This document shows, in pieces, positions 1 to 14,407 of a DNA stretch of 64,000 nucleotides (position 1 is the stretch's first letter; each line of letters opens with the position of its first letter). The DNA comes from Prochilodus magdalenae. Lineage: Eukaryota; Chordata; Actinopteri; Characiformes; Prochilodontidae. The stretch is from positions 173,501 to 237,500 of the forward strand of contig JAMWET010007209.1 of assembly GCA_024036415.1 (NCBI GenBank), given 5' to 3'. The notes under the pieces are model-generated. The model saw nothing but the letters and a program-made list of their open reading frames with translations, searched no databases and was not told where the DNA came from. The translations under genes were made by a program, and so were the position numbers.

Positions 1-329
1 CACATTTACAACTGCCAACTGGAGAGCCTAATCCCATGCTAAGATATGTGTTGTCCTGGTAGACAGCACTACCATTATGACTGGATAAGCCACAGATATT
101 GGTGGGAACTACATATATAGTTCCCCATAGTGATTAGCTTAATTAAAAAGGAAAGAAATCAGAAAGAAAGTATAGGTTGCAGCCGGAATCACAAGGCTCT
201 GGCACTTTCTGTCTGTACTCTGTAATCATACTCTCTTCTACCTGCTGTTGACATATCTGTTTGTGTCCTCGCAAAACACCAGTGTTCCACACACACGCGC
301 ACATATATAGGCATTTCCTATAACTGTGA

Positions 330-1255
330 GTTTCTTTCTTTGTGAGTTTCTACTAAGAAAACACTTTCATAATTCCTTCAGAATTCTTACAGCTGTGAAG
401 TGTTTAATGGGGTTTATTGTATGTACAGTCTGTTTCAAATCCGTCCTCAGTATTTCAATAGGATTCAGATCTGGCAATTCACTAGCTAAGTTCCATAAAC
501 CTCAATTTCTTCATCTTGGCCATTCTTGTATGTTCTAGATCATTACCTTTTAACACATGGCTTCACATTCTCCTCAAAGCACTCACTGACAATTTAAAAG
601 ACAATTCATAGTTTATTCTATTTATTCTATATTTATATAAGCTGGCCAGGCCCTGAGGCAGCAATGCAGTCCCAAACTTCCACCACCATGCTTTAGAGTT
701 GGTATGGTATTCTTGTACTGTGGTACTGCGATGACTTGTCTGTCTGTACCACAGTGCTCCAGATGTTCTGGTATTTGTTTATATGTTAATTATTAAACTA
801 AGGTCTTGCCCTGATGATATTTTTAGACAGCAAAAGCTTCTTCTTGGCACACCCCCACCCCTGTTAGATACATTTTGTGCAGTCTTTCTTCTAAAGGGTC
901 CATGCATGCACTGAACTAGACAACATTTTGGGGTTCTAAGACTTACTTAGCATCTTATGGTCTGCTCTAGAGTTAAACAGGCTGGGGTGGTCTGGCCTAG
1001 ACATGTTGGCAGTGCTTTTAAACCCTTTCCACTTGTAGATCATCTTCTGAACAGTGGAATGATTGATTTCCAGTATTTTGGATATCTTCTTAAATCCCTT
1101 CCCAGACTCGACAACCTTCTTTCAGAAGACCTCAGAGAGCTGTTTTGATATAGGCATGCTGATACCCCACACTCCAATAACAAAGGGCGCACTAGATATC
1201 CGAGGTTTCAATGACACATGTTCCACCAAGATGGAATCTCTAATGTTATTCACAT
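330..1255 (-). mobile_element. Decayed Tc1/mariner-type transposon, relic A
   Basis: Read on the minus strand, the segment keeps the order of a Tc1-like transposase. Near 1030-1140 is a helix-turn-helix with KISKILEINHSTVQKMIYKW. Near 650-700 is a Gly-rich stretch resembling GGGSLG-LHCC, the usual GGGSxMVWGC block. Near 400-470 is a C-terminal block resembling NPIExLxxDLKQ. Stops and frameshifts occur throughout, so no protein can be made. I could not see clear terminal inverted repeats, so the ends are approximate. Several short apparent frames on both strands here are by-products of this relic. Confidence 0.8.
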
Positions 1256-1872
1256 GATAAGAAACTGATTTCAATTTAACACATTTGCTGGAGTGATATA
1301 TGTAGGGTTTTTAGTTTTTCCACATTAGGAAATTGCACCTATGTGTATTTCAATGATATGAAAGACATTAAAGTCTCACTTTTTATATGATTTCTATCTA
1401 TCAACACTGTTTAAATGAAGACTTGATATCTTGATATAAATTTGTTTAAAGCCTGTGGTCTGTATTTGCTCCATAATATTTGTTTACATGAGGGAGTGTA
1501 CATAGCTGTTTTCTTGGTCTCTGCTACTCTGTACATTATCTGATATTTCAACAAAGTTTGGACATTGGACAAATACACACACACATACACAAAGCTATCA
1601 GCACATAGACAATTACGCACATAAGTGTGGAGACAGGAACTTTGGCTATATTTTATGCAGATAAGCAACTCCTTCAGTGCTGCTTCAAACAAAGGGGAAC
1701 TTGCCAAAAGCAGACCACAGAGAAGAGCAGAGAATGAGTGCAGACTAAGGTTAGGCGACACATCCGCTGGTTGTGTGGTTTAAGTGATTTGAATAAGAGG
1801 TAAACAGATATGATGAAAACTTTCATCCCCCCACAGTGCTATGCGACAGAAACCAGCAGCTGACTCCGGACT

Positions 1873-1930
1873 CACACAAACACACACATACACACAAACA
1901 CATACACACAGAGAGAGAGAGAGTAAGAGA

Positions 1931-1979
<49 letters not shown>
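1873..1979. repeat. Compound (CA)n-(GA)n microsatellite
   Basis: CA-rich and slightly interrupted to about 1910, then almost pure GA to 1979. Open frames on both strands here are repeat artefacts. Confidence 0.97.
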
Positions 1980-1982
<3 letters not shown>

Positions 1983-2646
1983 TCATTATAAAAACATCAT
2001 GTTTTCATAAGCTTTATAAAAAAAACAATAGCAGAAAAGTTAAGATGGTAGATAAAATCTAAATAAAAAGATTTAAATCTTTGAACAGTACCGAGACAAA
2101 GTAGGCAAGACAAATTAAGTTGAATGTTTTCAACATAAATATATACACTTATTCTGAAATGGTCTGCAACACATTCCAAAAATGTTACTGTGACTGTGAA
2201 ATGACATTCTACATAGTCGAATTAGTCATGCCTAGATAAAAATGAAGCATCCAGGAAAAGCCTGGATTAAGTCCTGTGTAAATAAGAATAGGTTTAGCAA
2301 CACATTGCTAATAATGCATCAGCAGAAAATCCAACAACTTTAAAGGAATGTTGATCAGGCAAAACAGGCAAGGACTTTTTGTATTTCAGCCTTTACAGTG
2401 CCTTATATGATCACCCAATCCAGGTAATCCCAAGTATGTGTGTAATGGAAAAGGCCAAAAACCACAAAAGACTACCTGTGACCCTTCAGACAGCACTGCG
2501 TTATACAGTGATATGTTTTAATTATCGATTTCACTACACTGGCTGTGACAAAAAGCTGTCAATGAACAGCGTCTACTACTGCATCTACACTCATCATCAA
2601 AAAATAGTTGCATCCAGAAGGAATCAACTGACAGGTGGGTAGGCTT

Positions 2647-2682
2647 GACATCATGAGACATCATGAGACACCATGAGACGTG
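2647..2682. repeat. Short tandem repeat, 10-bp unit ACATCATGAG x3
   Basis: Two identical copies of ACATCATGAG are followed by ACACCATGAG, then ACGTGA. It is a small minisatellite with no known function. Confidence 0.85.
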
Positions 2683-2819
2683 AATGATTCAAGTTTTACC
2701 CTCAGTGACGCATGTGATGTAAGCAAGGACAGGCCTTATTACTGTTCCTGATTAACCTAGAAGGTTGTTCTGTTGCATGTGCTTTCCATTCTGACTTGTG
2801 CTGCAGTGTTTCTAGCGTC

Positions 2820-3290
2820 CTTTGCAAGTGCAGTATGCCTCAGAGAGGAGGTCGAAAGCAGTTTGATCAGTTGGGATGGTCTTTGACGTATTCCATGCCG
2901 TACCAGTCATGCAGATACTACCATAGCACACTGTTGATGGCAGTGGACAGATGAAAGCACACACCAATGACTTGATGAATCCAGGTGACCTACACAAACC
3001 CCGGAGAGGGAGAACCGACGAATTGTCCAACACGCACGGAGTGACCCCACAGCTACGATTGCGGGCACTCAGCGAGTAGTGGCATTCTCCATGAGTCATC
3101 CTGTTAGTGCCAGGACCTTTGGCAGATGGCTGCATGACTTAACACTACATGTGCAAAGACTGTTACAATGACTGCCCTTAACACCACATCACCAAAGTCA
3201 CCAAAGGTCGTAGTAGTCTCTCATTGAGTGACTCAGAATGGCAGGGGATCATCTTCAGTCACAAGTCCCACTTTTTTCATAATGCATTGT
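2820..3290 (+). mobile_element. Decayed Tc1-like transposase, relic B
   Basis: On the plus strand a frame opens at about 2838 with MPQRGGRKQFDQL, which resembles the N-terminus of Tc1-like transposases whose proteins begin with an Arg-rich stretch followed by QFxQL. In shifting frames there follow WTDESTHQ, PERENRRIVQ, ATIAGTQR and SARTFGRWL blocks of the bipartite DNA-binding region, then EWQGIIFSHKSHF, which lines up with the first catalytic motif (W-xxVxFSDESRF). The aspartate of that motif reads as histidine. Frameshifts and stops break the gene. Sequence beyond about 3290 no longer aligns by eye. The minus-strand frame at 2812-3135 is its shadow. Confidence 0.72.
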
Positions 3291-3299
3291 TCCTGGTAA

Positions 3300-4108
3300 G
3301 CTTTGTCTTCCTTTCGAATAGCACTGCAATCCAACACTTCTGGGTGCAACTATTTTCTTGATAAGTGTGGAAATTCAAGTTAATAGTACCCAGAAATGAT
3401 GTTGACATCTGTAGGCTCAAGCTGACGGACCAAGGAAACCTGTATCGTGGTAAGATTGTTTATGGAAATCATGGATGCTGTCTTCTTTGTGTCAAAGTAC
3501 AAAAGGGCCATGCATATTGAGTAAATTGTAAAAGCCAAAAAAGTCACTTGTGGTTATAACAGGAAAACCTCCACATTTATGAAAGTTACATTAATGCTGA
3601 GCAAGTTTTGGAGAAACATAAGATGACATTTAGATGCTGCCTTTTTCAGGGACCCCTGTGCTTATTTCCACTTGCAACACCAAGAAACATTTTTTTGTGT
3701 GTGTGTGTGAAAGACAGTTTAGAAGATTATCTCTTCTGGATTTGACATTAGAGATAGCTGGAGCTGGACAGAGCTCAGTTTACTGTTGTTCTGGTTTTAT
3801 TTCACCCACATCAAACATCTACTTTCACAGTGTTCATCATAATCTAAATCATAATCTGAAAACTAAATGGAAAATCAAAACAAAACTAAAACTATCAATG
3901 ACTCAAAACAAAGTGAAACTAAACTAAAAGAAAAATAATAGTGAAAGTTTTAAAACCGTAATAATCCTGCTGTTTACAGGACATTCTGATTTCCATAAAG
4001 ACATCATTTCCAGTAAAAACTATGGCACAAGGTGTTTTTTTTTAACATCTAAAATGTCAAACAGCCTTATTCCCAACTAAAATCAGAATGAGACACAGGG
4101 ACATCTGA
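3300..4108. other. Stretch without recognisable genes
   Basis: AT-rich sequence with no exon, RNA gene or transposon motif that I can support. It may contain the eroded 3' part of relic B. Confidence 0.5.
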
Positions 4109-4323
4109 ACACACACACACACACACGCACACACACACACACACATACACACACACACACATACACACACACACACAGACATACACACACACTGCAGAAC
4201 TGCAATGGTTGAACAGGTGTGTGTATGTGTGCATGTGTGTGTGTGTGTGTATGTGTGCATGTGCATGTGTGTGTGTGTGTGTGTATGTGTGTGTGTGTGT
4301 GTGTATGTGTGTGTTTGTGTGTG
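4109..4323. repeat. (CA)n and (TG)n arms in inverted orientation
   Basis: A CA tract with TA and GA interruptions runs from 4109 to 4192. A 24-bp spacer follows, then a TG tract from 4217 to 4323. The two arms are complementary and could fold into a stem of roughly 80 bp, or form Z-DNA. Confidence 0.95.
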
Positions 4324-4439
4324 CACCTGGGGCATTGTGTCCTGTAAGAATGTCAGAGTAGGGAGTAGGAGACCAGAGTACAAGGAAATGATTCAACCAA
4401 ACACTTCCATTCATTTCCTGGAGACCAAACCAGACCTAC

Positions 4440-5470
4440 AACTTGCCTAAGCCTAACTCTAACGTTAACCCTAACCTTAGTCTAGCACTGTCTGGCTCTC
4501 CAGGGAGACCCTGATCCCATTCACCACTTAACCACATACAACCACAAGAAAACATAAATTGACTGACATGCAAAACACACAATCACAGGCCTGCTATTTG
4601 TAATGAAAGCAGACAATATTGAAAACAGGGTCATGTCATAAACAGCCCCTTAGGAAACACAGAAGTATACAGTGGGCGGAGCATATGTAGTTAAGATTGC
4701 TGTTCACTAGGCTGGAACAACAAAACTTTGATTCACATCAGACCTGTCCAAATTGATACATAGAAGTGTGTATACACAGACGTGTGTATAGCCAATCAGA
4801 ATGCAACTGGCAGAATTCTGAGAGTGTGGCCAGTTTAATGCAGTAAAGATATCAGACTTTCTGCCTAAACCTAAACCTTAACTCTAAGCCCTGACCTTTA
4901 AATGTAACGGTTTAAACCTGCATCAAACAATTACGCCTGTATTACTATACTATTTTTTGATAACTAGAATAACCAGTAAAGCCTTCTGTGGTTTACTCTC
5001 ACTTAGGCCTGTTACAGCACTACCGTTGTAGTTCTGTTTGTGTGGCAAGCGTTTCATTCTTTTATAAAGCAATTAAATAAAAAATGCATCTCGTCCTACA
5101 CATCTAAGGGTTGTAAAAATCCATATGATAATTGCAAAATGACTAACTGTTCTTTTAGTATGACGTGTGTAGGCGACAGGCCTACAGGCCTACAACAAAA
5201 AACATGGCAGCAGGAAACAAAGTGGTTTGTGGCTTCTAAGCGCTTTAAAGAAGCATGTTTTTCAATCCACCTATATTAAATTATGTTCCCTGTTTTGCTC
5301 ATGATGCACAGACAGGGTAAGTGCAAACTCATGTGTCCCATTGGACAAGACTTGTGCATTAAAGTGCATACACACAGACATGCAAATCAGAATGCAACTG
5401 GAAAACCCAATAGTTGTGGCTAGTGTCGCTTGCAATAGATTTCTTACAATCTGTACCACTGTAGGATGAG
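4440..5470. other. Gene-free stretch with two related dispersed-repeat fragments
   Basis: Segments near 4765-4813 and 5363-5402 share CACACAGAC followed by AATCAGAATGCAACTGG, and both are followed by a TGTGGC-TAGT/CAGT-like stretch. They look like two copies of an unnamed dispersed repeat about 600 bp apart. Short CTAACC-like runs near 4447-4480 and 4864-4885 resemble telomere repeats but are too short and irregular to count as such. Confidence 0.4.
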
Positions 5471-5819
5471 GTCTGAGGCTGAGATTCTATATGATAAGGT
5501 TGCTGTCACATTGAAAACCTCATACTCCCAATGTTTTTGCTTTTCTACACCACCAGGTTAAAAACACCATTCGCGCTATCATCATTGTGACAACTGGCTC
5601 AGCAGAAATAGCCCAAAACCATGTGTAATAAAATCTTATCATGTTAACTTGCATAAAAGTTCTGAATCTTTTGGCTTTCTACTTTAAAATGTATATTTTG
5701 GAGATTATGTTATTAAATAAATAAAGTGGCAGTGTATTAACTTTTATAACACCAATGACTTATTGAATTAATTTACTAATCCTTGCGGCCCTTTTTTTTT
5801 TATGAAGAAAATAAAACCC

Positions 5820-6290
5820 TAGGATGGTATCTCACTAGCTAGCAATGCCCTGCAGCAGGAACAAGTGGACGTGAATGGCCGTCTGACTGACATGTTGCCG
5901 TAACACAATATGGTGCTACTTAGTGTGCCCGCCATGGGGCCCAGTGACAGCTCCGTGCCCCGCTGCCTGATGGCTTAGAGATATAGCGCATGTGGCGTTC
6001 CACAGCGAAACGCTACCCCCGCCGAGGAGAGGCCCCAGGCTAACCATCCGCAGCATGGAGGGGCCCCAGCCAGCGCTGAGGTGCACAGGCAGATAGCATT
6101 GTGCTTCAGAGAGGCATCCAGTTTCCAACCTGGACTTCAGCCTTCTGCAATGGCTGCCTCGGCGCTTATCTGATGTTCAGCGGCCGAGTCGAGTTGTCAG
6201 CTGCTGGAGCCGTCATCACTGCACTCGCTCATGCAGGGAGATAAGAGCCTAGCACGCCCGTGTTTGGGTGGATAATGACCCACTTTTAGG
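5820..6290. promoter_or_regulatory. GC-rich island, candidate conserved regulatory element
   Basis: Base composition changes sharply from the AT-rich surroundings to GC-rich sequence free of simple repeats. Two GATA-type sites are visible (CTTATCTG near 6166 and GAGATAAGAG near 6239), together with GC-rich palindromic stretches. A 70-codon minus-strand frame at 5916-6128 resembles no family I know. The segment looks selected rather than random, but enhancer function is an inference. Confidence 0.35.
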
Positions 6291-8087
<1,797 letters not shown>

Positions 8088-8330
8088 ACTTGTTCAGACT
8101 TTCTCACAGCCACTCATAACTCATGAGTGCTCATACCCCGTAGATGGAGAGGCTCCCTAACAAGCTGCCCTTTGTTTCTTTCTGCCACAAATTGCTTGAG
8201 GAATGCCACGGAAAAACAACAGCACACACAACAGAGCAGCGCAAACCCAGCGAAGCCACGCAGAACGCACTGCACATTCATTAAGACAATTAGGGAGAGG
8301 AGATAATTAGATGAAGGAGCACAGAATTAT

Positions 8331-8374
8331 GTGTGTGAATGTGTGTAAATGTGAGTGTGTGTGTGCGTGTGTGT
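8331..8374. repeat. Interrupted (TG)n
   Basis: GTGTG runs with AAT and GAG interruptions. Small frames over it are artefacts. Confidence 0.9.
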
Positions 8375-9553
8375 CAGGGGGTTGATCTGTGCTATGGGAA
8401 CCATATGCATCAAAGTGAACAGTGGCCGGAACCACAGAACATGCAAAATAGCAACCACAAACACTGGAGAAAATGCAGCAGCTTCTTTTTACGAGATTTT
8501 ATGCCCCCCCTCCTACCCACCCGCCCCTTCTGGTGAACTTTTCTTTTGTTTCAGGGCTGGTATGGGCGTGATTTTCAAGAGACCCTGCATTGTGTGCTGG
8601 AATGAAGAATGAGGTGGTATTTTTAAAAGGAACTTTTTCCTGGAACCTTATATAACGCACAGACAATGAGAGGGAATATATAGAATATATATGCCTAGCT
8701 GTCCTATGTTGTGTGTCAGATTGGCCCAGACAAGACTGTGCACAACCCCCTGCGGCAATTTCCCAAAAGTAGCATTTATCACTTTATGAGGGAGAAGACA
8801 GGCTGAACACCTGAAACAGATGGCCTGCTGTTTTCTTCACACACTCCCAAAGCGCACAGCCACAGGAGCCCAGCACGCTCACAGAAGATTAGCTGGAGAC
8901 CACTGACGCTAAAACCTATATGTTACCTAAACCAGAACCCTTTTTTAAGCTCAGTAAGTTTTTCAGTAAATACATCAATTTCACATCCTTTCATCTACAT
9001 CTGCATAGTGAACTTTCATAATGTATATATAGACTGAAGTTTAAATATTTGGCATGATTTCTTAAATACATAATTTGCGGTATTATATATATGTTTATAC
9101 AGTATCTTACACAGTGTGGATTTAAATATTGTAACTTAGACATGAAAATGTTCTTTACATAAGTCTGGATTCACTGTACTGTTAATAGTATTAAGATACT
9201 ATGAGAATAATTATTCTTTTACATAATTTATCATTTGAAGTTCAATTATCAAGTTGCTTACTTTGTAAGTATAAAAGCTGCATAACATAACAACTATTTA
9301 TTTACACCGATGAATTACCACATAATTCTGGATATATTCATTCAATTATATCTTGACTTTTGTTTATATTTGGCTTTCTCCTCTCTTTTTAGAGGATTTT
9401 TAAAGTGTTATATTTCACTACTAGCTATTAGAAAGTGGAAAGATATTCAGAATTAAAATACAGCAATAATTGTATTGTTACAATTCATTCATCAAGGTTT
9501 TATAGTAATGACTGAAACATTGATTCCACATTTTTTTATCTAGTACTTTAATA
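8375..9553. other. Stretch without recognisable genes
   Basis: A C-rich run lies at about 8504-8527. From 8940 on it becomes strongly AT-rich. No exon or element is recognised. Confidence 0.5.
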
Positions 9554-10080
9554 CACACAGTACTGTATAAAAGTCAGAGCACCCGGCCCATTTATTTAAT
9601 TTGTAAACAAACCCTAGAAATTCAAAGAAATTTCAAAGAAGAGTCAATGTAAAAAAACAGGGCTTATTAAAAGATATAGAGAAAATGGGGCAAGATCTGA
9701 TAGACCACCAAAACTGTCATCATCAGATAAGCAGCACTTAAAGCTTTCATCTTTGAGAGAGAGAAAATCAAGCTCCACTTTTGCTTCAGATCTGAAACCA
9801 TCCACAGGTGTTTCTGAGAAGACAACTCAGCATTGAAAGGATGTGTAGCTCTCAAGAAACTGTTACTGAGAAGGAAAAAGAAAAAAGAACATTTGCAAAT
9901 CTAACAAAGAACATACTGGTGTTCACTAAACACTGGAATGACCACCCCAGAGTCCAGCGCTCAACATCACTGAAAGTGTTGGGAGTTATTTGGATCATCA
10001 AAAGCAGAAAATAAACTTTTTTTTTCTGAAAGCTATGGAAATCAAAAACAAAAAGTAAAGTGTGGACACAATAAATACAG
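9554..10080 (+). mobile_element. Decayed Tc1-like transposon, relic C (internally deleted)
   Basis: It begins with CAGTACTGTATAAAAGTCAG, which matches the terminal repeat of a common fish Tc1 family (CAGTGCTGTGCAAAAGTCAG type). On the plus strand the HTH part follows, recognisable in AARTTGKLPSSDKQHLK-like codons near 9680-9760 and LKPSTGVS near 9790. The middle is missing and the relic resumes at about 9930 with DHPRVQRS and WIIKS-type codons, corresponding to DWPPQSPDLNPIExVWxxLDxQK. Stops and frameshifts make it inactive. It ends just before a (TA)n tract. Confidence 0.7.
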
Positions 10081-10110
10081 GTGTTGTGGGTTCTGAGTAA
10101 TGTGCTGCTT

Positions 10111-10118
<8 letters not shown>

Positions 10119-10183
<65 letters not shown>

Positions 10184-10187
10184 TTTT
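10119..10187. repeat. (TA)n followed by poly-T
   Basis: TA to 10175, then a run of T. It adjoins the right side of relic C. Confidence 0.97.
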
Positions 10188-10462
10188 GTACCACAAATAC
10201 AATGAAGAATCTGTCTAAGTTTATCTTGGTCACAATTTTTGTGACAACAATGGCTCAGGTGTTTACTGGTTAACTGTGGTAGTAGCTGTGCTCTGTCATT
10301 TGGCCCAGTGTGAAGGAAACAGCCATTACCCCATTATGTTCTACAATTACCTTTTACTGTGGCGCTGTATAAGCGTCTAATTTACAGGCTGCATTAGTGT
10401 TTCCACTGCGATGCAATAATGCTGCATTTATGCATGGCCCTGAAAGCCCCACAGAGAGCCTT

Positions 10463-10518
10463 CACACACACACATACCCACACGCACAGACACAGACACA
10501 CATACACAAACGCACACT
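10463..10518. repeat. CA-rich microsatellite
   Basis: Interrupted CA repeat with TA, GA and CG interruptions. Confidence 0.9.
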
Positions 10519-13500
10519 GCAAGCATTGTGTTAAGAGCCCACACTCTTAAAATATTTATACCTGCATGGCATTATCTCCATTAGGGACATGATGACTAAA
10601 ACAAAACCTTAAGTTAAATGGCTGGAAATTCCAAGAAACATTTGGACCTATGAACACACACTCTCAGCAGAGGCAAACTACAGCTTCCCAACAGCATTAA
10701 ATAGCAGCAGCTCACCTGTTTTAAGCCAAAGCTGCTTTGTGCACTAGTGGTTTGGAAAAGAATACCTTGTCTGTCTTTGTATTCAGGGAAATGACTGTGA
10801 CAATATTGCTTTTAGGCAACATGTATGCGTCTAACAAAACACTTTTCATCATACTTGTATCACGTGACCTGCTTTAAAATGAAAAGTGACTCATGTGAAA
10901 GGATATTTCTGCACTAAAAAAAAAAAAAAGATTATTCCCAAACCTTACCCAATCCTTCGGAATGCTGTCATCAGAAATCAAGCAACCACAATACGGCAGT
11001 ACGTAATGGCAGCTATCAAAGAGCATCTGCCCAAGTTTCTGACTCAATATGGAGTTTTGCTGGAAACCCAGAATTCCTGCCATTCCCGCTGAACCCAAAT
11101 GAGCTTCCCATCCAGAGAAAGGGCTGACTGGCGGCTTTAATGGATTAGGTATTGACACATATAATGACACAGGATGAGAGATTTAAAGGATGATCTAATC
11201 ACTGGGCTCTTTAAAAGGCTTTAGATGGGAATTTCAGTCATTTTGACAGATGGAGCTCAAAAAGTGCTCACACTTTGAACCACACTCTGAACCAACTTTG
11301 AAACGGGAGCTGAGCTGCAGTAATGCTGGGATGTTTTTGGAATATGAAAATGATCCCACACATGTTGAAAATGTCATTAAGCTACATTATGACCAGGCGA
11401 ACTACATACAGCAAAACATTGCCAATTATAATTCTATGAGTGCAATATATAGATCTCTATAGAGGTGCTGCAAAATCTATAACAAAACAGAGCATCACAG
11501 TATTTTGGATGGTACATACAATAGGTATGTGAAGGCCCACATGCTGATGTCTCATTATTTAAGTATTAATATTGTACATTGTCCAATGCCTCACAGTAAA
11601 GGAAGCTTTTGGGATATTTTGAGTGCCTGAAGAGAAAGAACAGAATGATCAATTTGTATAGTAGTTATAACTGGCATACTCAGGTCCATGTACAGACATG
11701 GGCGTGAGTTTAACAGCCAAAAACAGGGCAGTATAACTGTCAAACGTAATTATATTTTTTATTGCGTATGGCAAGCTTTTTGACGTTCATGTTTCAGAGG
11801 AAATGTGACCGAAGTCACACCCAAAGATGTTTAGTGGAAGCCTCAAATAACACATATACATGCTGACATGAAAGGGTTCTCGCCAAAGCAGGGCATTCAA
11901 CCAACAATCTCCCATTTTCAACATGGTAGTCTGATTCACTCTTCTATCTGAATGCTATAAAACAGCAGGAGCACCAAATTCATGTTTTTCCAATAGTAAA
12001 AGAAACTGGTTTTAACAAGCTATTAGCACCACACACTGCTGACATTATGCTTGACTGTAAATGACCATATCATGGAAAGTGACTCTTTTTCTAGAGATAT
12101 AATTTCTAAAGCTGTTGTGATGCATGTGTCCATGTCAGATTATATTCAACTGGGACCAACTCTTCACATGCAGTCGAAGCGGCACCAGAGGGTGTGCCAG
12201 AGAATGAAGAAGCTAGCCGAACCTTAACCACCCCTCTAGCTCTATTTCAAATTACTGAGCTTCGCCTCGCCTCACATAATGGATGTTGAAAATTGGTGGA
12301 AGACATATAAAACACATTTATTATACCCAAAAGGCATTCATACAGTCCATGGGGAAAAGGGACAGCGCTCAAATGTTCAAAACTTGGCTCAGGAATTGCG
12401 GCAATATTGTACTGTGGGGCATTCACTGATTCTAACTCCCAGATCTCTCTAAACATGTGTTTCTCTCTTGTGCTGATCGTGTACAATCTGGTATACAATA
12501 ACTTTATTTTTGCTAGATAATTCCTCAGTACTGTGTAAAAGTATTCTGGACTCCCTGTAGAGCTGTGTTCTGTTTAAGGACAGTGGTACTGAAAACAGGA
12601 AACTATAGGAGGCTTTGGAGAAACCTTGTTCTCTCTCAACAAGTGTCAATGAACTTTGTAAACTCTGGGAGTGTGCCAGTTGAGCAACATTAATGACTCT
12701 GATTAAACATGAGGACCCATGTAGACAACCGCACTAAATCACCTCCCATTGCGCGTACGCTAGGGAACAAAAACGTTAACAACCGAACAACCATGAACAA
12801 TAGATGTTCTCTGATTACCCAGCTATTTTCTGTCTAATTGTGTGAGCACATAATAGGTATTGAATCTCCAAGCGTAGAAAATACCTTTAAGTCTATTGAA
12901 AAAAAAAGAAAACCAAAAAAAAAAAGAAAACGCAAAGTTGTTCAAAAACAAAGGGGTCCATCCCACCCCTGAATGCCTAGCTGATCAATGCGTAGCCAGG
13001 TTGAAATGGCAGACAGATAATAAGGCTTTATATGTATCAGGCCAGCATGATCTATTCTGAACTTGTGTGACCTTGCCAGGTATATTCAACAGTGCAATAT
13101 CACTTGAACAACAAGAAGCAGGAAATGACCCAACTTCGAATCTTCAGAGTGAGTAAGCACGTTGTATTTTTTGGGCAAGTGCCAGTCTAACTGCTTTTTC
13201 TACAGGTGCGAACTCTAAGGACATATAATCAGCCATACAACAGAAAATATGTTCTTATTCCATGGGTATCTATCTCCTGACAGCAAATAAATAGTTTCTC
13301 CAGTTTCCTGTTTGCAAGCCTAGACCATTAAGAAAGGCAAGTTATTGCAACCTTCATATTCTCCTTCGTTTGCTTGAATGGCCCATATTCCCCTGTACTG
13401 CTCACTGTAAGGGATTAGTTTGGTGAAAAATACCTTTTTCCCCCACATTACCACTTACCACAGACACCAGGACATGTTTGGTATTTAAATCTCGCTTCTT

Positions 13501-14369
13501 TAGTTCTTCTTCCACAGGTGTTGTGGTGAATTCCGACTCCCCCGCAAAATCCGATTCCCTTTTGCATGCACACACAAGTCATGGAGCCACATAGATCCTA
13601 GATTACATTTGCAGTTTCTGTTGTTTTATTTATTAACATGAATCTTTAAAATTTCAGACAAACGATTATTTATAAAAAGAAACAACAGAAATCACTGTAC
13701 AATTATGCCAACTGTGGCATCAATATACTTCCAAGACGAGTGTTCTCACGAAAGAGAGGACTAAAATAGCTGCCCACAGCTTTTAGCGACACTGTAAAGT
13801 TTTGTTCATTTTTATAGTTTATAGTTAGCCATGCTGTGTCATAAACCACGCTGAAAAGTCTGCACAGACTTAATGAAGACGTGGGTGTGGCTTCGAAGGG
13901 GTAAAGAGATGTTTAGGGGGCGTATATATGGAAAATAATTGTGTGACTATCGACTTCTACATCAAAAGAGGTCTCGGATCATTGAACACATCCCGGTTAA
14001 ACCTGCTACATACAAGGTCGCGTCCATTTTAATGTGTCGGTGACAAGCATGTCTATCGTTTACCCAGAATAGGCAAAAACATGAACGTACATCGCCTTTA
14101 ACATTTGTGGCTCTAATAGTCACAGCTCCCACTGAATTTTTATATGGCAAATGTAAAAAATGAAGAGTGGTGAACTGTAAATTAATAAACAGTGTATACA
14201 TGGCATATCACTTTTATTCTTTTCGAGGGTATGGGCATAAAAGATGAATTAACCCATGGCAAAGTTAACAAACAAAATACTAATGACCTTTGTGACTACC
14301 ATCCATTGAGTGGACACTAACTGCCCTATCTTACCTCTCCATTACGCGTCTGTGTGTGTAAGTGTTTTA
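10519..14369. other. Long stretch without recognisable genes
   Basis: Visible items are a 13-A run at 10916-10929, a sequence CAGTACTGTGTAAAAGTATT near 12528 that resembles the Tc1 terminal repeat seen at 9554, an A-rich segment 12899-12930, and a GC-richer part around 13490-13570 and 13860-14060 that may be an unidentified repeat. No exon is supported. Confidence 0.45.
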
Positions 14370-14407
14370 GAGAAGGAGGAAGAGAGAGAGAGGGAGAGAG
14401 AGAGAGA
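14370..14407. repeat. (GA)n microsatellite
   Basis: GA repeat with GG interruptions, followed by a short TG run. Confidence 0.92.

Noticed and set aside
2379..2642. 87-codon plus-strand frame
   Set aside because: No motif, no splice or promoter context, length within chance expectation.
4057..4450. Three frames of 81 to 115 codons
   Set aside because: His-Thr or Cys-Val repeats produced by the CA/TG tracts.
4440..4485. Interstitial telomere sequence (CTAACC-like)
   Set aside because: Only a few irregular units, not a tandem TTAGGG array.
5916..6128. 70-codon minus-strand frame as the missing last kcnq1 exon
   Set aside because: It has no helix-D continuation (no heptad Leu pattern after Val-Thr) and no suitable acceptor. 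It looks like a by-product of GC-rich sequence.
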